Shown: piece after piece, positions 1-8,810 of the stretch
Position numbering within the stretch: position 1 is the stretch's first letter
How the letters are laid out: the number at the start of each line of letters is the position of its first letter
NCBI GenBank assembly: GCA_019423635.1
Contig: JAHZBA010000010.1
Location: 1 to 64,000, forward strand
DNA length: 64,000 nucleotides
Direction: 5' to 3'
From: Clostridiales bacterium
Lineage (GTDB): Bacteria > Bacillota > Clostridia > Oscillospirales > Oscillospiraceae
Notes under the pieces: generated by a model
The model's database searches: none
Told to the model about the DNA's origin: nothing
What the model saw: only the letters and a program-made list of their open reading frames with translations
Translations under genes and position numbers: made by a program

Positions 1-55
1 CTTGCCTCTCCCTCTGGGAGAGGTGGCGCCGCCGCAGGCGGCGACGGAGAGGGCT
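1..55. repeat. 55-bp repeat, copy 1 of 4 (dyad CCGCCGCAGGCGG)
   Basis: Begins CTTGCCTCTCCCTCTGGGAG and ends GGAGAGGGCT. Near-identical copies lie at 36532-36586, 41680-41734 and 41854-41908, always in spacers. The middle is a G+C dyad and the two ends (CTCTCC / GGAGAG) can pair, so the transcript would fold as one long stem. A looser relative is at about 53345-53392. No coding signal; rest of the spacer to base 123 shows nothing recognisable. Confidence 0.8.
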
Positions 56-123
56 TCCCCCGCCTCAACCTCTATCCCCCGATCAGCCCCGCGGATCATT
101 CGCCTTCCGCCAAAACGCCGCAA

Positions 124-154
124 AAAAGCGCGGGAACAATGTTCCCGCGCTTTT
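124..154 (-). terminator. intrinsic terminator after the 132-aa zinc-ribbon gene
   Basis: Perfect 14-bp stem AAAAGCGCGGGAAC with a 3-base loop AAT, giving a T run on the minus strand. It lies 10 bases beyond the stop of the 165-563 gene and would end the two-gene minus-strand unit. Confidence 0.85.
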
Positions 155-164
155 ATATGTCTGC

Positions 165-563
165 TCAGCTCTTCACCGCCGTGCCGCAGCTGTCGCAAAA
201 GCGCACGCCGGGCTCCAGCTTCTTCCCGCAGTTCGTGCAGAAGACTGCCGCTCCCTCGGCCTTCTTCGTGCCCAGGATCTGGCTCTCCTCCTGCTTGATC
301 TGCTCCAGCTTGGCCTTCAGGTTCGTCAGCTCCGTGTGCATCTCCCGGATCTTCTCGCACTCCGCCTCCAGCTCCGTCATGTCCACGCTGCCGCTGAGCC
401 AGCTGTTGTAGAACTTCACGCCCAGGGCGTTCACCGCCGTGTCCATGTTCTTCTGGGCCGTGGTCATAGCCGTCCGGACGCGGCTGCTCTCCACAATGGA
501 CTCCGACTTCACGCTGACCGCCGCCACGCTCTTATCCAGGGTGTCCTTCAAAAATTCCAGCAT
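165..563 (-). CDS. small coiled-coil protein with C-terminal zinc ribbon
   Basis: 132 aa. Residues about 45-95 are charged and helical (a probable coiled coil with repeated Glu/Leu/Lys), and the C terminus (about 110-130) is a double-CxxC zinc ribbon, CTNCGKK...CDSCGTAV, the same module that starts the upstream 878-aa protein and the divergent vWA protein. No signal peptide or membrane segment, so probably cytoplasmic. ATG is preceded by GGAGGG with 5-base spacing. The gene sits 37 bases behind the 601-3237 gene on the same strand, so the two are likely one operon; a partner or adaptor of that membrane protein is an inference. Exact function unknown. Confidence 0.8.
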   Translation of the reverse strand: MLEFLKDTLDKSVAAVSVKSESIVESSRVRTAMTTAQKNMDTAVNALGVKFYNSWLSGSVDMTELEAECEKIREMHTELTNLKAKLEQIKQEESQILGTKKAEGAAVFCTNCGKKLEPGVRFCDSCGTAVKS

Positions 564-600
564 TGCTTCCCTCCGTTCTCATCGTGTCTTCGCCGCGGGG

Positions 601-3237
601 TCAGGTCCAGTCCGTGGCCCAGGGGTCGTCGTAGTCCCCGTAGTCCCAGTCCTCTCCCGGGGCGCCTTCATAGCTGTAATTCTCGCAGGTGTAGGTGTCA
701 TAGGCCGCCGTCTCCCGGTTGTGCCAGAAGGCCGTCACGTCCGAGGCCAGCTTCGTGCTCTCGGTGCCGTTCCAGAGGTACAGATCCCCGTCGCCGATGT
801 AGAGAATCTGACTGGCGTCCAGAATGGCCATGTTGTAGATCTCCACGTCGTCGGCGATCTTGGTGCTCTTGCCGTCCACCACCGTGTAGAAGGAGCCCTC
901 CGTGGTTCCCCGGCGGTCGTTGTACGTCATCTCGTCCACCTTGAAGACGGTCTTGCCGTCCAGCATGAGGACCATCCGGGCCTCCTTGGCAATGGTGGTC
1001 TTCTCCCCGGTGTAGCAGATCAGCTCGCCGGTGGAGTTCTTCTCGTCCAGGTCCGTGAAGTAGTACAGTCCCTCCTTGCCGCCGGGGGACGTGCCAAAGG
1101 ACAGGCTGGAGAAGGGCTCGTCGGTGAGGGTGCCGCCGCCGGTCAGCTTGCTGTCCGCCAGGGTGTAGGTGAACAGGGCATCCTCATAGTCCTCCTTGTC
1201 ATAGGCGATGAGCACCACCTGGCTGCCGTTCAGGAGATAGACGTCGCCCGGGATGTAGTCCTCGTCCAGGTCCAGCTCAGACTCCGTGCCGTTCACGTTC
1301 ACATACCAGGTCTGCGGACCCTTCTCGCCCAGCAGGTCATAGATCTCATAGCTGTACTCCAGGTCCGCCAGATCCGCCACGGTCCTGACCTCGCCCTCCT
1401 GCTTGGTGTAGATGTAGATCCCGTCCTCCGGGTCAAAGACATTGATGGACTCCGCGTCTTCCATGAGCACGGTCTTCTCCCCGTTTTCATAGCGCGTGAG
1501 GGTGTAGGAGAGGAAATTGTACCCGATTTCCTGCAGCTCCTGCCGCATACTGTTCCGGCTGGAGACCCCGCGCCAGATATCCCAGGCATCATAGTAGGCA
1601 TCCCAGTCGGTGGTATACCAGCCCCAGTAGGAGTCGGGATCAATGTACTGGTAGTCCTCATAATTCGGCTCGCGCATATTGGCGTCGGCCTGGGCCTGGT
1701 TGTCCGTGACAAACTCGTAGAGGGTGTGCTCCTCTGTCTCCATGGTGGTATAGAGGAGGCTGACGCCGTTGTCCAGGTCCAGCACGTAGACATTGTCCAC
1801 GTCGGAGGCGATCTTCTCCTTCTCCCCGCCGGCGCTCACGCTGTACAGGCTGTAGGACAGGTAGGAGCTCTCCTCCGCGCCCGTGTCCAGCACCGAGTAG
1901 GCCAGGCGGATCTGGCCACCGGACTCGCCCCAGCCGTGGATCTGGGCCACGTCGGAGGCCAGCTTCTCCTTCTCCCCGCCGGAGCTCACGCAGTAAACCG
2001 TATAGACCCCGCCGTATTCACTGGCCTCCGCGTCCAGCACCGTGTAGAGCAGGCGCACCTTGCCGCCGTCCAGAATCGTCAGATCCAGCACCTCGGTCAC
2101 GTCGGAGGCCAGCTTCTCCTTCTCCCCGCCGGGGACCAGCGTGTAGATGGTACCGCCGCTGCCCTCACTGCCGGCCTGGCGGTAGACCAGGGGATTGGCG
2201 TCCAGGGAGGTGAGGAAGCTCTCGGCGTCCTTCACCAGCTTCTCCTTCTCTCCGTCCACCTCCAGAGGCACCCGGCTGAGGGTGTAGGTGCCGTTGTCCA
2301 GCTCCGTGTAGTAGACATAGGAGCTCTCCGCGTTGACGGTGAAGTCCGACACGCCGCCGGCCAGCTTGTGGTCCTCGGTGCCGTCAAAGAAGCGCAGCTG
2401 TTTGTCCTCGCCGCTGCCCTTCAAAAACACCACTCTCCCATCCGGGAGGTATTCGTAGTAGGCCACCTCCGAGGAGATCTTCTGGGGCTCCGCGCCCTCC
2501 TTGCCGATCCGGGCAATCTCCATCCGGTACAGGTCCCCGTACCCGCTGTCCTTGAATTCAGAGAAGTAGATGTATTTCCCGTCCGGGGAGAAGTCCACGC
2601 CGCCGCTCTTCTCATCGGTGATCTCCGTCTTCTCCCCGTCGGCCTTCAGCTCCTTGAGGAACATCAGCTCGTCGTCGCCGGTCAGGTAGACGTAGGCCGG
2701 CTTTCCGCCGCCTCCGCCGCCGCCGGACACCAGCTTCACCACGCCGAACACCAGGGCGATCACCACCACAGCGGCCACGCCCAGCAGGGCCAGCGCCTTG
2801 CCCCGGCCCTTCTTTTGACCCAGAATGGGCTCGCCCTGGGCCGCAGCGGTCTCCGGCAGAGGGGTCACGGCCACAGGGGCCTTGGGAACCGCCAGGGGCT
2901 CCAGCTGCACGGGGGCCGCCTCCGGCACCGCCGAAACGGCCGGCTCCTCCGTCTCCGGAGCGCTCTCCGGCACCGGCTCCGCCGCAGGGGCCGCCTCTCC
3001 GGTCTCCGCCGCGGGCTCCTCCGCAGGAACCGCCTCTCCGGTCTCTGCCGCCGGTTCCTTCGCAGGCGCCTTTTCAAGGGTCTCCGCCGCCTCCGGCGGT
3101 GCCTCCGGAACCGGAGTGGTCAGGGTCTCCCGCACCTCCGGCGTCTCCTGCTCTTCCTGCACAGGAACCGGCGTTCCGCAGCTGCTGCAGAATTTCGCGC
3201 CGTCCGGAAGCTTCTTTCCGCAATTTTGACAAAACAC
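601..3237 (-). CDS. zinc-ribbon, single-pass membrane protein with repeated propeller-like extracellular segments
   Basis: 878 aa from the GTG at 3237, chosen because AGGAGG lies 9 bases upstream and the product then begins at once with the zinc ribbon (CQNCGKK...CSSCGTPV); an ATG at 3246 touches the AGGAGG and a GTG at 3261 has no ribosome binding site. Next comes a Pro/Glu/Ala-rich linker (about 30-135), one membrane helix (about 145-170), a run of seven Gly, then about 700 residues of repeats of 45-70 aa containing GGEKEKLASDV-like segments and YxY/DG motifs, resembling a TolB/WD-like beta-propeller. The N terminus would be cytoplasmic and the repeats outside. Family related to DUF5050-type proteins is possible but not certain. 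Ligand unknown. Confidence 0.8.
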   Translation of the reverse strand: MFCQNCGKKLPDGAKFCSSCGTPVPVQEEQETPEVRETLTTPVPEAPPEAAETLEKAPAKEPAAETGEAVPAEEPAAETGEAAPAAEPVPESAPETEEPAVSAVPEAAPVQLEPLAVPKAPVAVTPLPETAAAQGEPILGQKKGRGKALALLGVAAVVVIALVFGVVKLVSGGGGGGGKPAYVYLTGDDELMFLKELKADGEKTEITDEKSGGVDFSPDGKYIYFSEFKDSGYGDLYRMEIARIGKEGAEPQKISSEVAYYEYLPDGRVVFLKGSGEDKQLRFFDGTEDHKLAGGVSDFTVNAESSYVYYTELDNGTYTLSRVPLEVDGEKEKLVKDAESFLTSLDANPLVYRQAGSEGSGGTIYTLVPGGEKEKLASDVTEVLDLTILDGGKVRLLYTVLDAEASEYGGVYTVYCVSSGGEKEKLASDVAQIHGWGESGGQIRLAYSVLDTGAEESSYLSYSLYSVSAGGEKEKIASDVDNVYVLDLDNGVSLLYTTMETEEHTLYEFVTDNQAQADANMREPNYEDYQYIDPDSYWGWYTTDWDAYYDAWDIWRGVSSRNSMRQELQEIGYNFLSYTLTRYENGEKTVLMEDAESINVFDPEDGIYIYTKQEGEVRTVADLADLEYSYEIYDLLGEKGPQTWYVNVNGTESELDLDEDYIPGDVYLLNGSQVVLIAYDKEDYEDALFTYTLADSKLTGGGTLTDEPFSSLSFGTSPGGKEGLYYFTDLDEKNSTGELICYTGEKTTIAKEARMVLMLDGKTVFKVDEMTYNDRRGTTEGSFYTVVDGKSTKIADDVEIYNMAILDASQILYIGDGDLYLWNGTESTKLASDVTAFWHNRETAAYDTYTCENYSYEGAPGEDWDYGDYDDPWATDWT

Positions 3238-3278
3238 GTCTCTCATCCTCCTTGATTTCACCGGAAATCTACGCCGCT

Positions 3279-3307
3279 ATTGTACATCATACCCTCCAGT
3301 ATTTCAA
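3279..3307 (-). promoter_or_regulatory. sigma-A-type promoter for the zinc-ribbon/propeller operon
   Basis: On the minus strand TTGAAA (3302-3307), 17-base spacer, TACAAT (3279-3284), about 42 bases before the GTG at 3237. It is divergent from the promoter at 3357-3385. Confidence 0.65.
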
Positions 3308-3356
3308 CGAATTTCTCCGTTTTTCGACAACTTTCACCAGAAAGTCTCCAGCCCTA

Positions 3357-3385
3357 TTGTCTTATGCCGAAGGATATTATAAAAT
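3357..3385 (+). promoter_or_regulatory. sigma-A-type promoter for the vWA/lectin gene
   Basis: TTGTCT (3357-3362), 17-base spacer, TAAAAT (3380-3385), about 48 bases before the TTG start at 3433. Confidence 0.65.
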
Positions 3386-3432
3386 CAACTCCATCAGACC
3401 CCGTAAAAAAGAGAATGAGAAGGGTGATTGCT

Positions 3433-5640
3433 TTGAAAATCTGCCCCCACTGCGGCCGTTCCCTCCAGGATGCCGCCGCCTTCTGCGCCTTCTGCGGCGC
3501 AAAGCAGCCTCTCCCCGCCCCGGAGACGGCGGTCTGCCCCGCCTGCGGCGCGGAGCAGGCGCCGGACGCCCGGTTCTGCGCTTTCTGCGGCGCAAAGATC
3601 CAGGCCGCACCCCCGGCGGCCCCGGACCCGGACGGTGAGGCGCCGGACGCCGCCGCGGAGGAGGCCATTCCCGCGGTGATCCCCGTCGAGGGCACGGAGG
3701 TCCCTCCGGTGGAGGAGCCCCTGCCGGTTCCGGAGGAGGTCCGGTCCTCCGGGAAGCGGCGGCGCCCTGTGCGGGTGCTGGTCCCGGCGGCGCTGGCGGT
3801 GCTGGCACTGTTTTTCGGCTGGCGGGAGCTCTCCTTCCGCCAGGCGCTGGCTCAGGCGGAGCGCTTCGCCCGGGAGGAGAACCTCTCCGAGGCGGTCTCC
3901 TCCTACCAGGAGGCCCTGTCCAAACACCCCGGCAACAGGGACGCCGCCCTGGGGCTGGCGGACGCGTATCTCCGGAGCGGGGCCTTCTCCGACGCCGCGG
4001 CGCTGCTGGAGGAGCTGTCCGTTCCGGAAGGGGCCGCCCGCTATGAGGAATATGAGACGCTGCGGAATACGGCGCTGTTCCAGCCGGAGATCCAGGAGGT
4101 GGAGACGGAGAACTTCCCGGTGATGACGGTGACGCTGGCCTACGAGGGCGGTCTGGTGCTGACGAAGGACGACGTGACCGTGTCCGAGGACGGGGAGAAG
4201 CGCCCCGTCACGGAGCTCCAGATGGGGGACGGCCGGCTGGTTCTGACCTACACCACCGCGGACAGCGACCGCTCCGACGAGAAGCGGGAGGTGGACCTCC
4301 GCTTACAGGCGGGTGAGATCCCCTTCCGCCGCAGCGAGACCTACCGCACGCCCCACTTCGAGCCCGCCCAGGTGCGCCTGGTGTCCACGGACGTCAGCCA
4401 GTACCCGGTGGTGAAGGCCTACTTCCGGGTGGAGGACCCGGCCACCGGCCAGGCGCTGGAGGGGCTGGGAAAGAAGTCCTTTGTGATTCGGGAGCGGCTC
4501 CAGGGCGGGGAGTACCTGGCCCGGGAGGTCCGGCTGGCGGAATCCCTGGAGGGCCGGCAGGGGCTGAACATCGACCTGGTGGCGGACAAGAGCGACAGCA
4601 TCAGCGAAAACGACATGGCCAAGATCAAAAAGGTCATGGGCGAGTTCGTGGGCAAGCTCCACTATGAGGTGGGCGACCGGGCGGAGGTGCTGGCCTTTGA
4701 CTCCATCGTCCAGCAGATGTGCGCCTACACCAGCGACAGCCTCCTGCTGAAAAACGGCATCGACAACATGTCCACCGACGGCATGACCGCCTTCTATGAC
4801 GCGGTGTACGACGGCATCCACCACGCCGCGCTTCAGGGCGGCGCCCGGTGCGTCATCGCCTTCACCGACGGCATCGACAACCGCAGCCGCCACACCGCCG
4901 CCGACGTCATCGCCTACTCCGACACCATGCAGGTGCCGGTGTACATCATCGGCGTCAGCAGCAGCGTGGAGACCTCCATCCTGCGCAGCGTCGCCCAGAG
5001 CACCGGCGGCCGCTACTGGTTCATCGACGACCTCTACGACCTCCAGGAGATCTTTGACGAGATCTACGCCGAGCAGAAGAAGCTCTACGCCGTGGAGTAC
5101 GAGAGCGGCGCGGAGGAGGACCCCTACGCCCCCCGGGAGCTGGAGGTCACCGTCTCCGGCGGCGGCTACCGGGCAAAGGAGCAGACTCGCTTCCAGGCGG
5201 CGCCCTCCGTGGGCTCCGCGTCCCACAGCTCCCGCTATGAGCTCATCAAGGAGGCCCTGACCTGGGAGGAGGCCACCCGGCGCTGCCAGGAGAGGGGCGG
5301 ACATCTGGCCACCATCACCTCCCAGGCGGAGATGGACCAGCTGACCGCCATGGCCGACGCCCAGGACGTCCGCTTCGTCTGGCTGGGGGGCTACACCTCC
5401 TATGACGACGACGGCAACGTCTTCGGCCACTGGGTCACCGGCGAGCCCTTCTCCTTCGAGGCCTGGTGCGTGGATGAGCCCTCCCGGGTGGACCTGGACG
5501 GCACGGAGGAGTGGTACATCATGCTCTGGAACATCCCCAGCCTCGGGGGCTGGACCTGGAACGACCAGCGCAACGACCCGCTGGAGGCCGTGGCCTCCAT
5601 GGACCAGCACATGGGCTTCATCTGTGAATACGAGAACTGA
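3433..5640 (+). CDS. zinc-ribbon / TPR / von Willebrand A / C-type lectin membrane protein
   Basis: 735 aa from TTG 3433 (AGAAGGG upstream; ATG 3412 is an alternative). Order: two double-CxxC zinc ribbons (about 4-21, 35-52), a Pro/Glu-rich linker, one membrane helix (about 112-130), TPR-like helices (about 135-200), a beta-rich stretch, a vWA domain (about 375-560) with MIDAS residues DKSDS near 385-389, a Thr in STDGMTAF and IAFTDGIDN, then a C-type-lectin-like domain (about 605-735) with WxGxY, EPS and WND motifs as in metal-binding CTLDs. Topology implies cytoplasmic zinc ribbons and exported vWA-lectin part, suggesting an adhesion or sensing role. Directly followed by a GH3 hydrolase. 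The combination is unusual; the individual domains are clear. Confidence 0.85.
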   Translation: MKICPHCGRSLQDAAAFCAFCGAKQPLPAPETAVCPACGAEQAPDARFCAFCGAKIQAAPPAAPDPDGEAPDAAAEEAIPAVIPVEGTEVPPVEEPLPVPEEVRSSGKRRRPVRVLVPAALAVLALFFGWRELSFRQALAQAERFAREENLSEAVSSYQEALSKHPGNRDAALGLADAYLRSGAFSDAAALLEELSVPEGAARYEEYETLRNTALFQPEIQEVETENFPVMTVTLAYEGGLVLTKDDVTVSEDGEKRPVTELQMGDGRLVLTYTTADSDRSDEKREVDLRLQAGEIPFRRSETYRTPHFEPAQVRLVSTDVSQYPVVKAYFRVEDPATGQALEGLGKKSFVIRERLQGGEYLAREVRLAESLEGRQGLNIDLVADKSDSISENDMAKIKKVMGEFVGKLHYEVGDRAEVLAFDSIVQQMCAYTSDSLLLKNGIDNMSTDGMTAFYDAVYDGIHHAALQGGARCVIAFTDGIDNRSRHTAADVIAYSDTMQVPVYIIGVSSSVETSILRSVAQSTGGRYWFIDDLYDLQEIFDEIYAEQKKLYAVEYESGAEEDPYAPRELEVTVSGGGYRAKEQTRFQAAPSVGSASHSSRYELIKEALTWEEATRRCQERGGHLATITSQAEMDQLTAMADAQDVRFVWLGGYTSYDDDGNVFGHWVTGEPFSFEAWCVDEPSRVDLDGTEEWYIMLWNIPSLGGWTWNDQRNDPLEAVASMDQHMGFICEYEN

Positions 5641-5655
5641 CGGAGGCGGAGAGAA

Positions 5656-6927
5656 GTGAGCAGAGGAAAACGAGCCAGGCGGCGCAGCGGCGGCGGAACC
5701 GCGGTGGTTCTGGCAATTCTCCTGGCGCTGCTGATGGCGGCGGCGGGGAGCCTTTTGTGGCTCCGGAATCGTCCGGCGGAGCCGGCGCCCCCGGCCCCGG
5801 AGCCCGCGCCCCCGCCGGCCCAGGAACCCGCCCAGGAACCGGAGCCCGCGCCGGAGCCGGAACCCGTACCGGAACCGGACGCCGCGGAGCGCCTGCTGGC
5901 GGAGATGACCCTCCACGAGAAGGTCTGCCAGCTGTTTGTGGTCTTCCCCTCGGACCTCACGGGGGTATCCCGGGTCACCGCGGCCGGGGAGACCACCCGA
6001 AAGGCCCTGGAGGCTTATCCGGTGGGCGGTCTGATCTATGACCGGACGAACCTGGTGAGCCAGGACCAGGCCCGCACCATGCTGGAAAAGGTCCAGGGCT
6101 GCTCCAAAATCCCCCTGATCCTCACCTGCGACGAGGAGGGGGGCCGGGTCAACCGGGTCATGGGGACCCTCGGCACCACCTACATCGGTCCCATGCTGGA
6201 CTACGCGGACCAGGGGCCGGAGAAGGCGGCGGAGAACGCGAGGACCATTGGGGCGGATCTCCGCTCCATCGGCTTCAACATGGATCTGGCCCCGGTGGCG
6301 GACGTGTGGTCCAACCCCGCCAACACGGTCATCGGCGACCGGGCCTACAGCACAGATTTCAATCAGGCGGCGGAGCTGGTGGCGGCGGCGGTCCGGGGCT
6401 TTCACGACGGCGGCGTGGCCTGCGCCCTCAAGCACTTCCCCGGTCACGGGGACACCTCCGCCGACAGCCACTACGGCGCCGTCTATGTGGACAAGACCCT
6501 GGATGAGCTGCGGGCGGCGGAGCTGCTGCCCTTCCAGGCGGGGATTGCCGCCGGAGCGGACGCGGTGATGATGGGGCATCTGATTGTCCGGGACGCGGAC
6601 GATCAGCCGGCCCTGCTGTCGCACAAGCTGGTGACGGAGCTTTTACGCCAGGAGCTGGGGTTTACCGGCGTGGTGATGACGGACAGTCTCCAGATGCAGG
6701 CCATGACGGACCACTACACCAGCGCCGAGATCGCCGTGGGGGCGGTGAAGGCCGGGGTGGATCTGCTGCTTTGTCCCAGGGATCTGAAGGCGGCCGTTCA
6801 GGCGCTGACGGAGGCGGTGGAATCCGGGGAGATCTCCCGGGAACGGCTGGATGAGAGCGTGCTGCGGATTCTGCGGCTGAAGCTGAACCATGGGATTTTG
6901 GAGGCAGCTTCAGAAGAAGCATATTAA
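5656..6927 (+). CDS. glycoside hydrolase family 3 protein (beta-N-acetylhexosaminidase-like, membrane-anchored)
   Basis: 423 aa from GTG 5656 behind GGAGGCGGAGAG. Positively charged N terminus, one membrane helix (about 15-36), a Pro/Glu repeat linker (about 40-74) and a GH3 (NagZ-type) barrel. Seen: CDEEGGRVNR, the NagZ His-loop signature KHFPGHGDT (about 258-266) and the nucleophile Asp in MTDSLQM (about 341). These fit exo-hydrolysis of N-acetylglucosaminides, for example in cell-wall turnover; the substrate is inferred. 15 bases after the vWA/lectin gene and very likely co-transcribed, so the pair may act on glycans at the cell surface. Confidence 0.9.
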   Translation: MSRGKRARRRSGGGTAVVLAILLALLMAAAGSLLWLRNRPAEPAPPAPEPAPPPAQEPAQEPEPAPEPEPVPEPDAAERLLAEMTLHEKVCQLFVVFPSDLTGVSRVTAAGETTRKALEAYPVGGLIYDRTNLVSQDQARTMLEKVQGCSKIPLILTCDEEGGRVNRVMGTLGTTYIGPMLDYADQGPEKAAENARTIGADLRSIGFNMDLAPVADVWSNPANTVIGDRAYSTDFNQAAELVAAAVRGFHDGGVACALKHFPGHGDTSADSHYGAVYVDKTLDELRAAELLPFQAGIAAGADAVMMGHLIVRDADDQPALLSHKLVTELLRQELGFTGVVMTDSLQMQAMTDHYTSAEIAVGAVKAGVDLLLCPRDLKAAVQALTEAVESGEISRERLDESVLRILRLKLNHGILEAASEEAY

Positions 6928-7000
6928 AAGTTTCGCCAGCCTTTTCAAAGGCTGCGGGGTGCAGGGGCAGAGCCCCTGCAAAATCTCCGCCGCAAAGCGG
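6928..7000 (+). repeat. 3'-end associated hairpin repeat (copy after the GH3 gene)
   Basis: Starts at the stop codon: AAAAGTTTCGCC, a CCTTTTCAAAGG dyad, then GCGGGGTGCAGGGGCAGAGC and CCCTGC (hairpin CAGGGGC/GCCCCTG). The same block follows argS (minus strand, about 23541-23606) and serS (57669-57735) in the same orientation relative to the gene. The rest of 7001-7296 holds a terminator (7165-7191) and two further G/C dyads (about 7229-7290) but no gene. Confidence 0.75.
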
Positions 7001-7164
7001 CGGAGGCTGCTCTGTGAGCAAAACAGCGAAGGCGAAGCCTCCGCGTCTTTTGCGGGAGGGCGTTCCAAACCCGCAGAAGAAGCACAGACGCCCCCTGCCT
7101 CCGCCTCCGTCGCAGCTTCCCCCTGCCTTGACCTCCAAACAGCCGCAAACCTCCCGCAAAAAGC

Positions 7165-7191
7165 GAGCCCGGCGTCTGAGACGCCGGGCTC
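7165..7191. terminator. bidirectional terminator hairpin between GH3 and znuB
   Basis: Perfect 12-bp stem GAGCCCGGCGTC with loop TGA, preceded by AAAAAGC and followed by TGTTTT, so it could act in both directions between the converging plus-strand GH3 gene and minus-strand zinc operon. Confidence 0.75.
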
Positions 7192-7296
7192 TGTTTTGCT
7201 GCTCTTCTCTTCCGCCGCGCTGCGGCGGAACCCCAGGGGCGCTGCCCCTGGACCCCGGCAGGGGGCGCGTCGCCCCCTGCACCCCGACAGCGGCGG

Positions 7297-8106
7297 CTAC
7301 CGCCGCAGTGCCCGCACCGCGCAGGCCGCCAGAAACACCGCCAGGTCCGCCGCCACCACCGTGGCCCCCACCGGCGTGGAGGCCACAAAGGAGACCGTCA
7401 GCCCGGCGCAGAAGCACACCACCGACACCGCCGCCGCACACACCACCACGCCCCGGAAGCTCCGAAAGAGGCGCATGGCCGTCAGGGCCGGAAAAATAAT
7501 CAGGGAGGAGATCAGCATGGCCCCCATCATCCGCATCCCCAGCACAATGGTCAGCGCCGTCAAAACCGCCAGCAGCGTGTTGTACCGGTCCACCTTCAGC
7601 CCCGTGGCCCGGGAGAAGCTCTCGTCAAAGGTAATGGCAAAGATCTTGTGGTAATGGAGGACGTACAGCGTCAGCACCGCGAGACTCAGTGCCGCCGACA
7701 GCGCCACATCCCCCCAGCTCATGGCCAGGACGCTGCCGAACATGTAGCTGTCCACGTCCGTGGTCATGCCGGAGGTCCGGGAGATCACCAGAATCCCGAC
7801 GGCCAGGGCCGAGGCGCTCATGGCGGCGATGGCGGCGTCGTTGCTCCGCCGGGGATCGTCCGCGGCCCGCAGCAGCAAGAATGCCGCCAGAATCACCACG
7901 GGGATGGAGAAATACAGCGGCGTCACCCCCAGCGCCACCGCCACGGCCAGAGCCCCGAAGGACACGTGGCTGAGGCCGTCGCCGATCATGGAGTAGCGCT
8001 TTAACACCAGGGACACCCCCAGCAGCGCGGCGCACAGGCTCACCAGCACCCCGGCGATCAGCGCCCGCTGCATGAAGGGCCAGGAGAACATCTGCAAAAT
8101 ACTCAT
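7297..8106 (-). CDS. znuB: zinc/manganese ABC transporter permease
   Basis: 269 aa, polytopic ABC-3 family permease (ZnuB/MntB/TroC type) with about eight hydrophobic segments; typical sequences include LKRYSMIGDGLSHVSF near residue 45 and the RMMGAMLISSLIIFPA segment late in the protein. It would form the membrane channel through which the ATPase ZnuC drives metal uptake. ATG 8106 overlaps the znuC stop (ATGA), giving translational coupling; a longer open frame upstream is only the overlap with znuC. Zinc rather than manganese is inferred from the linked Fur-family regulator. No binding protein gene is next to it. Confidence 0.9.
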   Translation of the reverse strand: MSILQMFSWPFMQRALIAGVLVSLCAALLGVSLVLKRYSMIGDGLSHVSFGALAVAVALGVTPLYFSIPVVILAAFLLLRAADDPRRSNDAAIAAMSASALAVGILVISRTSGMTTDVDSYMFGSVLAMSWGDVALSAALSLAVLTLYVLHYHKIFAITFDESFSRATGLKVDRYNTLLAVLTALTIVLGMRMMGAMLISSLIIFPALTAMRLFRSFRGVVVCAAAVSVVCFCAGLTVSFVASTPVGATVVAADLAVFLAACAVRALRR

Positions 8107-8810
8107 AGACCCTCCTCCTGAAACCGCCGGCCGTGGGGCGAGGCCAGATAGTCCTTCACGCTGCCGAGGAAGTTCCCCCGCCGGCCGATGTGCAGCACCG
8201 TCCGGGCGCTGCGCAGGGCCGGGGCCAGGTCGTGGGTCACCATGACGATGGCCATGCCCTCGGTCTTGTTGAGGTAGCGCAGCGTCTTGTAGAGATCCTG
8301 GGCGGCGGCGGGGTCCAGGCCGGTGATGGGCTCGTCCAGAATCAAAAGCCGCCGGGCGGCACACAGGGCCCGGGCCAGAAGCACCCGCTGCTGCTGGCCC
8401 CCGGAGAGCTCCCGGTAGCTCTTGTCCTTCCACTCCAGCACCCCCAGCTTGCCCAGATTCATCAGGGCCTGGGCCTTCTGGGCCCGGCTGTAGAAGAGGC
8501 CCCTCTGGCCAAGGCAGCCCGACAGCGCCACTTCAAACACCGTGGCGGGGAAATCCCGCTGGGCCTGGGTCTGCTGGGGGAGATACCCCACGGCCCCCTT
8601 CTCCAGCTCCGGCGCCCGGCGGATGGCCCCGGAGAGGGGCGAGATCAGCCCCAGAAGACCCCGCAGCAGCGTGGACTTGCCGGAGCCGTTGTCCCCCACC
8701 ACGCAGAGGTAGTCCCCCTCCCGGATGCTCAGGTCCAGGTGGGAGAGCACCGTCTGCCCCTCGTAGCCCAGGGACACGTCCTCACACACAATCAGTTCAT
8801 GGGGCTCCAT
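8103..8810 (-). CDS. znuC: zinc/manganese ABC transporter ATP-binding protein
   Basis: 235 aa, cytoplasmic ATPase of the metal ABC-3 transporter. Walker A GDNGSGKST (about 37-45), the ABC signature LSGGQQQR (about 139-146), Walker B RLLILDEP and an H-loop in MVTHDL are all intact. The ATG at 8810 lies inside the end of the zur-like gene (14-base overlap) and the stop overlaps the permease start, so the three genes form a tight operon. Confidence 0.92.
   Translation of the reverse strand: MEPHELIVCEDVSLGYEGQTVLSHLDLSIREGDYLCVVGDNGSGKSTLLRGLLGLISPLSGAIRRAPELEKGAVGYLPQQTQAQRDFPATVFEVALSGCLGQRGLFYSRAQKAQALMNLGKLGVLEWKDKSYRELSGGQQQRVLLARALCAARRLLILDEPITGLDPAAAQDLYKTLRYLNKTEGMAIVMVTHDLAPALRSARTVLHIGRRGNFLGSVKDYLASPHGRRFQEEGL

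Noticed and set aside
439..3255. 938-codon open frame on the plus strand opposite the propeller gene
   Set aside because: It is the antisense of a GC-rich gene, has low-complexity Val/Gly/Leu/His composition and no ribosome binding site. The minus-strand gene has clear domains and promoter.
4303..6624. 773-codon open frame on the minus strand across the vWA and GH3 genes
   Set aside because: Antisense shadow of two genes with recognisable motifs; composition His/Gly/Leu-rich and spans their boundary.
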